A stretch of 64,000 bases of DNA from Flavobacterium saliperosum. Lineage in GTDB: Bacteria; Bacteroidota; Bacteroidia; Flavobacteriales; Flavobacteriaceae. The DNA is taken from contig NZ_FMTY01000004.1 in the NCBI RefSeq assembly GCF_900100625.1, forward strand, positions 97,409-161,408, written 5' to 3'. Shown piece by piece: positions 28,969 through 36,309 of the stretch. The notes under the pieces were generated by a model that saw only the letters and a program-made list of their open reading frames with translations, was not told where the DNA came from and searched no databases. The position numbers and the translations under genes are program-made. Each line of letters starts with the position of its first letter. The stretch's first letter is position 1.

Positions 28969-29895
28969 ATGAAGATCGACAGTCAAATAGCGAAAATATC
29001 CAGCTTTCAACACCTGGAATTGTTAGCCAACCAAATTGTGGAAGGCTTTATTTCGGGTATGCACAAGAGTCCGTTTCACGGTTTCTCTGCCGAATTTGCC
29101 GAACACAAAGTCTACAATACCGGAGAAAGCACCAAACACATCGACTGGAAACTCTTCGCCAAAACCGACCGTCTGTACACCAAACGTTTTGAGGAAGAAA
29201 CCAATTTGCGATGCCATCTGATTATCGACAACTCCTCCTCGATGCATTATCCGAAACTGAAAGACGACCAACTGTTTTATGAAAACAAGATTGGCTTTTC
29301 GGTACTGGCTTCTGCCGTATTGATGAATCTACTGAAAAAACAACGGGATGCTGTCGGTTTGAGCATCTATTCCGACACCTATGAATATTATGCTCCGGAA
29401 AAAGGAAGCGACCGGCATCATCGTATGCTGCTCAACCAATTGGAAAGCCTTTTACAAACACCGAAAGAATCGAAAAGCACCGACACGATAACTTTCCTGC
29501 ATCAGATTGCCGAAAAAATGCACCGTCGTTCGATGATTGTGTTGTTTACCGACATGTTTCAGGGTGAAGATGACGAACGGCTATTTAAAGCCTTACAGCA
29601 TTTAAAACACAACAAACACAAAGTGGTTTTGTTTCATGTGATTGACAAAAAAACCGAATTCAGCTTCAATTTCGACAATACGCCCCGAAAATTCATTGAT
29701 CTGGAAACAGGTGAGCAGGTAAATCTCTTTGCCGAAAATGTAAAAAACGATTACGAAAAACTGGCGGAGGCTTATTTTGAAAAAGTTGCCAATACCTGTT
29801 CACTATACAAAATAAAGTATGTTCCGGTTTCGGTTGATGAAAAATTCGAAAAAATATTATCCACCTATTTGGCTGAAAAACAAAAGTTTGGATAA
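28969..29895 (+). CDS. DUF58 domain protein (vWA-like)
   Basis: 308 residues from ATG 28969; the open frame reaches back to 28918, but the family N-terminus IAKISSFQHLELLANQIVEG begins at the later ATG. The central GESTKHIDWKLFAKTDRLYTKRF block is the DUF58 signature, followed by a von Willebrand A-like fold with DNSSSM in place of DxSxS. In bacteroidetes such proteins often occur with MoxR ATPases, but none is adjacent here. Cytoplasmic; probably a chaperone-like partner protein. Confidence 0.85.
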   Translation: MKIDSQIAKISSFQHLELLANQIVEGFISGMHKSPFHGFSAEFAEHKVYNTGESTKHIDWKLFAKTDRLYTKRFEEETNLRCHLIIDNSSSMHYPKLKDDQLFYENKIGFSVLASAVLMNLLKKQRDAVGLSIYSDTYEYYAPEKGSDRHHRMLLNQLESLLQTPKESKSTDTITFLHQIAEKMHRRSMIVLFTDMFQGEDDERLFKALQHLKHNKHKVVLFHVIDKKTEFSFNFDNTPRKFIDLETGEQVNLFAENVKNDYEKLAEAYFEKVANTCSLYKIKYVPVSVDEKFEKILSTYLAEKQKFG

Positions 29896-29933
29896 ACCAC
29901 TTGAAAATAATTTGATTTTTTTTATTAAAATAT

Positions 29934-29963
29934 TTGGAGGATTTGAAAATGGTTGTATATTTG
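29934..29963 (+). promoter_or_regulatory. promoter of tRNA-Asp copy 1 (TTG-N19-TATATTTG)
   Basis: TTG 29934-29936 and TATATTTG 29956-29963, spacing 19. The tRNA begins 18 bases downstream. Confidence 0.75.
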
Positions 29964-29981
29964 CATCCGCAATAAAGCACT

Positions 29982-30058
29982 GGTTTGGTAGTTCAGTTGG
30001 TTAGAATACATGCCTGTCACGCATGGGGTCGCGGGTTCGAGTCCCGTCCAGACCGCCA
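29982..30058 (+). tRNA. tRNA-Asp (GTC), copy 1
   Basis: 77 bases including an encoded CCA. Acceptor GGTTTGG / CCAGACC with one T-G pair, discriminator G, anticodon GTC at 30016-30018, T arm GCGGGTTCGAGTCCCGT. Identical in sequence to copy 2 at 30330. Confidence 0.97.
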
Positions 30059-30072
30059 GTAAAGAGTTTAAG

Positions 30073-30099
30073 AAGCCTTTCGAAAAGAAAGGCTTTTTT
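30073..30099 (+). terminator. terminator after tRNA-Asp copy 1
   Basis: AAGCCTTTC-GAAAA-GAAAGGCTT, nine-base perfect stem and T run. Confidence 0.88.
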
Positions 30100-30136
30100 G
30101 CCCTCTTAAAAATATTTAAAGCAGTTGTGTTGTTTA

Positions 30137-30203
30137 GGTACGAAAGTACCAGGTTTAGTAGTTAGACCAATGAAAAGCTTTCCATTTATGGAGAGCTTTT
30201 TTG
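30137..30203 (+). pseudogene. apparent collapsed tRNA-Asp relic with terminator (or small structured RNA)
   Basis: Three hairpins in a row: GGTAC-GAAA-GTACC (30137-30150), GGTTTA-GTAGT-TAGACC (30152-30168) and an 11-base terminator stem at 30173-30200 with loop ATTTAT and T run to 30202. The middle hairpin begins with 12 bases that match the 5' end of the flanking tRNA-Asp at 11 positions (GGTTTAGTAGTT against GGTTTGGTAGTT) and then runs into AGACC, which matches the 3' acceptor strand. This fits a third tRNA unit that lost its interior. No TAnnTTTG element is seen just upstream. Confidence 0.5.
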
Positions 30204-30281
30204 ATTTAAACCCTTTTCACTGCTCTTCAAAATTGACATTCAGTCATTTACATTTTTTATTGATTTTTCTTTGCAAAAACA

Positions 30282-30312
30282 TTGCAAAACGCCAAAATTC
30301 AACCTACTTTTG
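30282..30312 (+). promoter_or_regulatory. promoter of tRNA-Asp copy 2 (TTG-N20-TACTTTTG)
   Basis: TTG 30282-30284 and TACTTTTG 30305-30312, spacing 20; tRNA begins 17 bases later. Confidence 0.75.
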
Positions 30313-30329
30313 CAACGCAATAAAGCACT

Positions 30330-30406
30330 GGTTTGGTAGTTCAGTTGGTTAGAATACATGCCTGTCACGCATGGGGTCGCGGGTTCGAGTCCCGTCCAGA
30401 CCGCCA
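30330..30406 (+). tRNA. tRNA-Asp (GTC), copy 2
   Basis: Same 77-base sequence as copy 1, CCA encoded. The 12 bases before it (AATAAAGCACT and the base before) also match copy 1, so the duplication covers the immediate 5' flank. Confidence 0.97.
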
Positions 30407-30415
30407 GTAAAGAAT

Positions 30416-30443
30416 AAAGCTTCGATTTCTCGAAGCTTTTTTT
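30416..30443 (+). terminator. terminator after tRNA-Asp copy 2
   Basis: AAAGCTTCG-ATTTCT-CGAAGCTTT with T run. Confidence 0.88.
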
Positions 30444-30451
30444 ATTTTAAT

Positions 30452-30459
30452 TACCTTTG
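30452..30459 (+). promoter_or_regulatory. -7 element (TACCTTTG) for the EamA transporter
   Basis: TACCTTTG lies 18 bases before the ATG at 30478 and supports that start. Confidence 0.55.
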
Positions 30460-30477
30460 TTTTTCAATACAAACGGC

Positions 30478-31335
30478 ATGAAAAACCCACGCTTGGCCTT
30501 ATTAATCGGCATTTTTTGCATTTCCGTTTTCCCAATCCTGGTAAAATGGACTCCGGTTTCCGGTTTGAGTTCGGCGTTTTACAGAATGGCCATCGCTACC
30601 GCTGCTGTTTTACCCATTGTACTTCTGCGAAAGAAACTGGAAAAACCCAATCAAAAAACCACAATGATTATACTCTTATGCGGTATTTTTTTTGGTTGTG
30701 ATATCGCCGTTTGGAATATCGCCATCCAGCAATCGTCTGCCACACAAGCCACCTTACTGACTAACTTAGCCCCAATTTGGGTTGGACTGGGCATGTTTTT
30801 CTTCCTTCCGAACAAACCCAACCGCAATTTCTGGATTGGTGCTTTTTTTGCTGTCATCGGAATGGTCGTATTGATTGGTTATGAAACGTTTTATCAGTTA
30901 AAATTCGACATCGGATTCGCTTTCGGAGTGCTTTCCGGGGTCTTTTATGCCGCCTACATACTCTTAAGCAAATACGTACTCAATCAAATGCAACCCATAA
31001 GCTTTATGACCTACAGCATGCTGGTTTCCAGTATGTTTCTCGCGATTGTTTGTTTGATTTTTGAGCAGCCTTTTTTTGGGTTTTCACCTTCCGTTTGGAG
31101 CGTATTGTTCGTTCAGGGCATTTTATGTCAGCTTATTGCCTGGACACTAATCAGTTATGCCACCCAAAAAATGGAAGCCAACAGGGTTTCGCTCAGCCTT
31201 CTCAGTCAGGCATTAATCACCTCAATCATTGCTTGGGTTTTTCTGAAAGAAACCATAACAATTCAAATGGTAATTGGCGGAGCAATCATCTTATTCGGAA
31301 TCGGGATAACATTTTTCAGAAAAACGGAAACCTAA
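30478..31335 (+). CDS. EamA/DMT-family transporter
   Basis: 285 residues, about ten membrane helices arranged as two EamA repeats (helices 1-5 to about 140, 6-10 after). Drug/metabolite transporter superfamily exporter of unknown substrate. Start at ATG 30478 (MKNPRLALLIGIF); the frame extends to 30457 but those seven codons lie in the promoter region. It converges on the DUF456 gene, sharing four bases at the stops. Confidence 0.88.
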   Translation: MKNPRLALLIGIFCISVFPILVKWTPVSGLSSAFYRMAIATAAVLPIVLLRKKLEKPNQKTTMIILLCGIFFGCDIAVWNIAIQQSSATQATLLTNLAPIWVGLGMFFFLPNKPNRNFWIGAFFAVIGMVVLIGYETFYQLKFDIGFAFGVLSGVFYAAYILLSKYVLNQMQPISFMTYSMLVSSMFLAIVCLIFEQPFFGFSPSVWSVLFVQGILCQLIAWTLISYATQKMEANRVSLSLLSQALITSIIAWVFLKETITIQMVIGGAIILFGIGITFFRKTET

Positions 31336-31832
31336 AACCACGAACTTCGGTATTCCCAAACTTTCATCAGAAACAAACCGAAATAAATCACGCAAACCAT
31401 AAACTTCATAAAAGTAGACGCTAAAAAGCCAACAAAAGAACCCGTAGCTGCTTTAACAGCACGTTTATGATCCTGACTGTCGTAAATCAGCTCCCCGATC
31501 AAAGCGCCAACAAAAGGTCCGATTATAACACCAAGCGGAATCGGAGCAATCAATCCGATAACCAATCCGATGTTGGTTCCCCAGATCCCATAGGAACTTC
31601 CTCCAAATCGTTTTGTTCCTTTGGCAGGGATAACGTAATCCAAAATGGCGACAATAACAGCAATTACAAGCGTAATTCCCAAAACCCAATACTCCTCCGG
31701 CACTGCTTTTGTGAGGTAAAGCAATAGCAATCCGGCCCAACTGATAGGTGGTCCGGGCAATACCGGAAGAAAACTTCCCAGAACCCCAACAATCATAAAA
31801 ACAAAACCGGTGATTAATAAAAAGTATTCCAT
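31332..31832 (-). CDS. DUF456 membrane protein
   Basis: 166 residues, with an N-terminal hydrophobic hairpin containing VLGSFLPVLPGPPISWAGLL, then further helices rich in Gly (GLVIGLIAPIPLGVIIGPFVGALIGELI), the DUF456 pattern. Function unknown. Located between convergent EamA and divergent lipoprotein genes. Confidence 0.85.
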   Translation of the reverse strand: MEYFLLITGFVFMIVGVLGSFLPVLPGPPISWAGLLLLYLTKAVPEEYWVLGITLVIAVIVAILDYVIPAKGTKRFGGSSYGIWGTNIGLVIGLIAPIPLGVIIGPFVGALIGELIYDSQDHKRAVKAATGSFVGFLASTFMKFMVCVIYFGLFLMKVWEYRSSWF

Positions 31833-31843
31833 CTTTTTTTTAC

Positions 31844-31851
31844 TATTTTTG
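31844..31851 (+). promoter_or_regulatory. -7 element (TATTTTTG) for the lipoprotein gene at 31875
   Basis: TATTTTTG, 23 bases before the ATG. Confidence 0.45.
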
Positions 31852-31874
31852 GAACTTAAAATTACACTTTTACG

Positions 31875-32357
31875 ATGTCAAAAAATCTTTTTGTATTCTT
31901 TTTCTTTTCCCTAGCGGTTTCTTCCTGTCAGTTATTCGACAAGAAAGCACCGTCGGAAGACGAATTACTGCAAAAAGAACTTGAGAAAATCGACTGGAAA
32001 AAAGTGGATGCCTTTCCGAGTATTGATGCCTGTGAAGTGATTACCGATGAAGCCCAACGCAAACAGTGTTTCTTCGAATACCTAACCCAAACCATACAGG
32101 AGAAATTAAGTACGGATACTTTGGCCATACTTTATCCGGAAATTGATACGATTGAAGTGAAAGTAACGGTTTTTCCGGATGCGCGATTGGAATTCGAACC
32201 CCAATTCCCAAAAGACAGCGTTAGGTACGATAAAATAAAAATCGACAGTATTTTACATGCGAAACTGGTTGATTTCCCGAAAGTCAATCCGGCCATAAAA
32301 CGCGGAATTCCGGTAAAAACGCAATTTGTATTGCCGGTGATTCTGAAGACCGAATAG
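31875..32357 (+). CDS. lipoprotein with TonB-C-like end
   Basis: 160 residues, lipobox VSSC at about 15-18, then a charged helical region with DACEVITDEAQRKQCFFEYL. The C-terminal ARLEFEPQFPKDSVRYDKIK... and FPKVNPAIKRGIPVKTQFVLP resembles the TonB C-terminal repeat pattern (P-A-x-x-R-G-x-P-V-x-x-x-F-x-x-P) without a transmembrane helix or proline linker. The similarity is from pattern only. It converges on the glycosyltransferase gene, one base between the stops. Confidence 0.7.
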   Translation: MSKNLFVFFFFSLAVSSCQLFDKKAPSEDELLQKELEKIDWKKVDAFPSIDACEVITDEAQRKQCFFEYLTQTIQEKLSTDTLAILYPEIDTIEVKVTVFPDARLEFEPQFPKDSVRYDKIKIDSILHAKLVDFPKVNPAIKRGIPVKTQFVLPVILKTE

Positions 32358-32358
32358 A

Positions 32359-33510
32359 TTATTTAATATTCTCGCGTTTCCATTCAAACCCGCCAATCAG
32401 CGAGTACAACGCTACCAACGTACTGAAAACAGGATAAAGCAGACTGCTTACGACTACCGAATACATAGCCATTTTCAGAAAACGGTTGGCCTGAAACATC
32501 AATATAAAATCGACACTAAACTTCACGGCGAATAATACCAATAGCAATTGCCATTGCATCAGATCAAAAGCCAAGAGGAAGACGCCGCAAAGCAGCATGA
32601 AATTCGCCAGAAAAACAACGATAGCCATACCTTTAGCAAAATCACTTTGATAAGCCGACGCCTTTGAAGCCCAACGAACCCTTTGTTTGAATAGCTTGAA
32701 CCAACTTTTCTCGGGTTTTGTGGTTACGATGGTACTCTGATTTTTCAGATAACGGACTTTCTCCGGGAAATTGGCAATCGCTTTCTGCAAGAGAAACACA
32801 TCGTCGCCACTCGCAATATGGTTGTTTCCGTGGAATCCTTTCAAATCCGAAAAAAGCGTTTTGGTATAGGCGAAATTCGCACCGTTGCACATAAAGGCCT
32901 CTTCCAAACCGAAACTTCCGATACTCGCTCCCTGCAGACTCAGCATGTCCATCTGCTGAAAATGAGAAAGTAAAAAGCCTTTTGTTGGAAATCTCACCGC
33001 GCCTGCAATCATTTCCGCATCATTGTTCTGAATGAAAGTATCGTAAACGGAAAGCCATTCGGGTTGTACCATACAATCGGCATCGGTCGTAATGATCCAC
33101 GGATGTTTGGCAATCATTACGGCGCGGGTTATCGCATCTTTTTTCGGAGATTTGGAAACACGCACATTATCCAGAATCGTAAGGTGAATCCACGGATTTT
33201 CCATACGCCAATTGTTAATCACGCGAACCGAATTGTCTTTCGAAGCATCGTCCACAAAGATAATTTCAAACTGTTCTTTGGAATACTTCAGTTGTGCGAG
33301 CGATTGCAATAAATCAGGTAAATTATGCTCTTCATTGCGAAACGGAATCACTATTGAAAAACCGGTTTTGTTTTCGGAACCTGACTTCTGTCCTTCGACA
33401 AGCTCAGGATGACTAAAGGTTTTCACTTTCGAAAAACCCCAAATCAGCAAGCCGATAAAAAACACATAATTGAAAAAAATCAATATGAAAAGTAAGTTTA
33501 TGATTTCCAT
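32359..33510 (-). CDS. family 2 glycosyltransferase with membrane anchors
   Basis: 383 residues. N-terminal helix about 5-26, GT2 domain about 50-280 with VIPFRNEEHNLP, FVDDASKDNS, TTDADCMVQPEWL and the QxxRW-type KQRVRWASKA, then three or four C-terminal helices. It probably adds sugar to a lipid-linked acceptor in the inner membrane. Residues 33-40 (SHPELVEG) are encoded by an interspersed palindrome that lies in the linker between helix and domain. The start overlaps the flippase-like gene end by 13 bases, so the two form an operon. Confidence 0.9.
   Translation of the reverse strand: MEIINLLFILIFFNYVFFIGLLIWGFSKVKTFSHPELVEGQKSGSENKTGFSIVIPFRNEEHNLPDLLQSLAQLKYSKEQFEIIFVDDASKDNSVRVINNWRMENPWIHLTILDNVRVSKSPKKDAITRAVMIAKHPWIITTDADCMVQPEWLSVYDTFIQNNDAEMIAGAVRFPTKGFLLSHFQQMDMLSLQGASIGSFGLEEAFMCNGANFAYTKTLFSDLKGFHGNNHIASGDDVFLLQKAIANFPEKVRYLKNQSTIVTTKPEKSWFKLFKQRVRWASKASAYQSDFAKGMAIVVFLANFMLLCGVFLLAFDLMQWQLLLVLFAVKFSVDFILMFQANRFLKMAMYSVVVSSLLYPVFSTLVALYSLIGGFEWKRENIK
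33390..33413 (-). repeat. palindromic repeat inside the glycosyltransferase gene
   Basis: Minus strand GTCATCCTGAGCTTGTCGA plus AGGAC. It differs by four bases in 24 from the intergenic copy at 50895-50918, and two of the changes are paired (TCCT/AGGA against TGCT/AGCA). In frame it encodes HPELVEG. Confidence 0.8.
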
Positions 33511-34442
33511 TGCGCTTTAAAATTTAATACAAAATAACTTCCAATTACAACCGGTATCACCACATTTAAAAACCACATCAGCGTACTGATAAACACCACA
33601 ATCCATTCGTTTACGCCCAACAATCCGAAGAAATAAACCGCGACACTTCCTTTTACCGCAAAATCCAGAAACTGAAACGTGGGTAAGGACGATGCTAAGA
33701 AATAAACACTTGCGATAGTGGCCATTAACAAAAAGTACGGCATTTCCACATCAAAAATTAAAAATAAGAAATAATACTGATGCGAAAAAACCAAATAACG
33801 ACCAATGGCCAACAAAATGTTTTTCTGATGGATACATTTTGGAATTTCGTTAATTTTATGAATCAGTTTTTCGAACGAATATCCTTTGATGTTTATTTTT
33901 TTTGTGAAAAATAATACTGTAACAAGTAAAGTTAAAATCCCAAACAAAATTCCGACCGTTTTCGTTGTAATCACGTCGAAATGGGCATTGAAATACAACA
34001 ACCCGAAAATTCCGAATACAATGGTGAGTATCATTTGGATTCCGTTGCAAATCAGATTTAGGAAAACAATCTTCTTGGCCTGTGCTTTTTCGAAGAACAA
34101 GGCTTTTCCGGCATATTCCCCAATACCGTTGGGCGTGAACAATCCGGCGGTTAGCGCACCTAAAACCTGTTTTGAAGCTTCTCCAAGTTTTATTTTACGG
34201 ATTACTTCCACCAGATTCTGCCATTTTAAAATTTCCAGAAAACGATTTAAAAACGTCAGGAATAAAATGAAAGTGATGTTGGCAAAAGACTGCTTTTCCA
34301 GCACCAGTTTCTGAAACTTAGTCCAATCCAATTTATCGTTATTGGCCAATTGGGTATAAATAAAATAAAATGCGCCGCCCACTATCAAAAGTTTGATCAG
34401 AAGAACGAGGAATTGTTTAGCTTTGTGGGGTTTGGAAATCAT
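33498..34442 (-). CDS. LPG-synthase-TM / YbhN-like flippase-family membrane protein
   Basis: 314 residues from ATG 34442 (MISKPHKAKQFL); the frame extends to 34472 into ruvC. About eight helices with the blocks LTFLNRFLEILKWQ and GIGEYAGKALFFEKAQAKKI, which match the UPF0104/lysylphosphatidylglycerol synthase TM family. Lipid transport or modification in the inner membrane is likely but not defined. Just two bases separate its start from the GTG of ruvC on the other strand, so each promoter must lie inside the other gene. Confidence 0.83.
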   Translation of the reverse strand: MISKPHKAKQFLVLLIKLLIVGGAFYFIYTQLANNDKLDWTKFQKLVLEKQSFANITFILFLTFLNRFLEILKWQNLVEVIRKIKLGEASKQVLGALTAGLFTPNGIGEYAGKALFFEKAQAKKIVFLNLICNGIQMILTIVFGIFGLLYFNAHFDVITTKTVGILFGILTLLVTVLFFTKKINIKGYSFEKLIHKINEIPKCIHQKNILLAIGRYLVFSHQYYFLFLIFDVEMPYFLLMATIASVYFLASSLPTFQFLDFAVKGSVAVYFFGLLGVNEWIVVFISTLMWFLNVVIPVVIGSYFVLNFKAQWKS

Positions 34443-34444
34443 CT

Positions 34445-35020
34445 GTGCAAAATAACAAATTAAAATTGGCAAACGAGCGCATCATATTAGGAATTGACCC
34501 GGGAACGACCATTATGGGTTTCGGTCTGATAAAAATCATCAACAAAAAAATGGAGTTTTTGCAGCTGAACGAACTGCAATTGTCCAAATACGACAACCAT
34601 TATCAGAAACTGAAAATCATTTTTGAGCGTACCATCGAACTGATTGAAACCCACAATCCGGATGAGATTGCGATTGAAGCCCCGTTTTTCGGCAAAAACG
34701 TACAGTCGATGCTGAAATTGGGCCGGGCACAGGGTGTCGCCATGGCAGCCGGTTTATCACGCGGCATTCCGATTACCGAATACGAACCGAAAAAAATAAA
34801 AATGGCCATCACCGGAAACGGAAATGCCAGTAAAGAACAGGTAGCCAAAATGCTGCAACAATTGCTCGGCTTGAAAGAATTACCCAAAAATCTCGACTCT
34901 ACAGACGGACTCGCAGCAGCGGTTTGTCATTTCTTCAATTCGGGAAAAGTCGAGGTTGGGAAAAGTTATTCCGGTTGGGACGCTTTTGTAAAACAGAATG
35001 AAAATCGAATTAAAAAATAG
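34445..35020 (+). CDS. ruvC: Holliday junction resolvase RuvC
   Basis: Endonuclease that resolves four-way junctions after RuvAB branch migration. The conserved LGIDPGTTIMGFG holds the first catalytic Asp; IEAPFFGKNVQSMLKLGRAQG holds the Glu; DSTDGLAAAVCH carries the last acidic residues. 191 residues from a GTG start at 34445; no ATG lies before the essential motif. It is divergent from the flippase-like gene. Confidence 0.94.
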   Translation: MQNNKLKLANERIILGIDPGTTIMGFGLIKIINKKMEFLQLNELQLSKYDNHYQKLKIIFERTIELIETHNPDEIAIEAPFFGKNVQSMLKLGRAQGVAMAAGLSRGIPITEYEPKKIKMAITGNGNASKEQVAKMLQQLLGLKELPKNLDSTDGLAAAVCHFFNSGKVEVGKSYSGWDAFVKQNENRIKK

Positions 35021-35080
35021 TGTTCAGTATTCAGTGTTCAGTAAACAGTTCTGAACACCGACCACTGACCACTGACCACT
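35021..35080 (+). repeat. short tandem repeats between ruvC and hemW
   Basis: The spacer holds GTGTTCAGTATTCAGTGTTC-type repeats followed by three tandem copies of a seven-base unit (ACTGACC), and the two halves are roughly complementary (TTCAGT... against ACTGA...). No gene seen. Confidence 0.65.
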
Positions 35081-35085
35081 AAAAT

Positions 35086-36225
35086 ATGTCCGGTATCTAC
35101 ATCCATATTCCCTTTTGCAAGCAGGCGTGTCACTACTGCGATTTCCATTTTTCGACTTCATTGAAGAAGAAAGACGAAATGGTATTGGCTTTAGCCAAAG
35201 AAATCGGACTGCGTAAAAGTGAGTTTGAAAACGAAACCGTGGAAACCATTTATTTTGGAGGCGGTACTCCCAGTATTTTAGCCGTTTCCGATTTACGGAT
35301 GCTGATTGACGAAGTGTATAAAAACTATACCGTTACCGAAAACCTGGAAATCACCGTGGAAGCCAATCCCGATGATTTATCGGAAGAACGGATTATTGAA
35401 TTGTCACAAAACAAAATCAATCGTTTAAGCATCGGTGTTCAGTCCTTTTTTGAAGCCGATTTAAAACTGATGAACCGCGCTCATAATTCGGCGGAAGCGA
35501 AAAAATGTCTGGAAATCGCCACGAACTATTTCGATAACATTTCGGTGGATTTGATTTACGGCATTCCCGGTTTAACCAACGAACAATGGCTGCAAAACAT
35601 CCAAACCGTTCTGGATCTGAACATTCCGCACATTTCGAGTTATGCCTTAACGGTCGAACCGAAAACCGCGTTGCAGCAATTCATCAAACAAGGCGTTATT
35701 CCGCAACCCGATGATGCAGTAGCGCACGAACAATTTCTGATGTTAGTCGACAAACTCGAAGCCAACGGTTTTGTACATTATGAATTGTCGAATTTCGGAA
35801 AGGAAAATTATTTTTCAAAAAACAATTCGGCGTACTGGTTAGGAAAAAAATATCTGGGAATTGGTCCGTCCGCGCACAGTTATGACGGCACGAACCGAAG
35901 CTGGAATATCGCCAACAATTCGCTTTACATAAAAGCATTGGCCGAAAACAAACTACCGAGCGAAACGGAAACTTTAACCGAAACCGACCGCTACAACGAA
36001 TACATCATGACCGGTTTGCGAACGGTTTGGGGTGTTTCATTAGAACGGATTAAAACCGAATTCGGAGAAAACATGTTGCATTATCTGCTTCAGAATGCGC
36101 AACGTTATTTGGACGATAAAAAACTCGTTTTGGAAAACAATATCCTGCGCGCCACAAAAAAAGGAAAATTCTTTTGCGACGGAATTGCATCTGATTTGTT
36201 TTGGTTAAATTTGGAAGAGGAATAG
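35086..36225 (+). CDS. hemW: HemW-type radical SAM heme chaperone
   Basis: 379 residues. The radical SAM cysteines are C11, C15 and C18 in FCKQACHYCDF, followed by YFGGGTPS, the EANPDD motif and SIGVQSF. It resembles anaerobic coproporphyrinogen oxidase but proteins of this length without the extra N-terminal residues act as heme chaperones (HemW). No dehydrogenase domain motif seen. It is preceded by a repeat-filled spacer. Confidence 0.88.
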   Translation: MSGIYIHIPFCKQACHYCDFHFSTSLKKKDEMVLALAKEIGLRKSEFENETVETIYFGGGTPSILAVSDLRMLIDEVYKNYTVTENLEITVEANPDDLSEERIIELSQNKINRLSIGVQSFFEADLKLMNRAHNSAEAKKCLEIATNYFDNISVDLIYGIPGLTNEQWLQNIQTVLDLNIPHISSYALTVEPKTALQQFIKQGVIPQPDDAVAHEQFLMLVDKLEANGFVHYELSNFGKENYFSKNNSAYWLGKKYLGIGPSAHSYDGTNRSWNIANNSLYIKALAENKLPSETETLTETDRYNEYIMTGLRTVWGVSLERIKTEFGENMLHYLLQNAQRYLDDKKLVLENNILRATKKGKFFCDGIASDLFWLNLEEE

Positions 36226-36309
36226 ACCGCAGATTTTACAGATGCTTGGCAGCGCTGATAAATCCGTTTGAATCCGCGTTAGTATATCCGTTAAATCCGT
36301 GTTCCACAA
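36226..36309 (+). repeat. intergenic repeat-like spacer (CCGCAGATT / AAATCCGT motifs)
   Basis: 84 bases with CCGCAGATTTTACAGATG followed by AAATCCGTTTGAATCCG and TTAAATCCGTGTTCC, that is three imperfect copies of AAATCCGT. The first part resembles the arms of the long hairpin at 50253-50309. No coding sense is seen. Confidence 0.55.

Noticed and set aside
30125..30352. 75-codon frame between the tRNA-Asp genes
   Set aside because: Crosses hairpins, a terminator and the second tRNA; no protein character.
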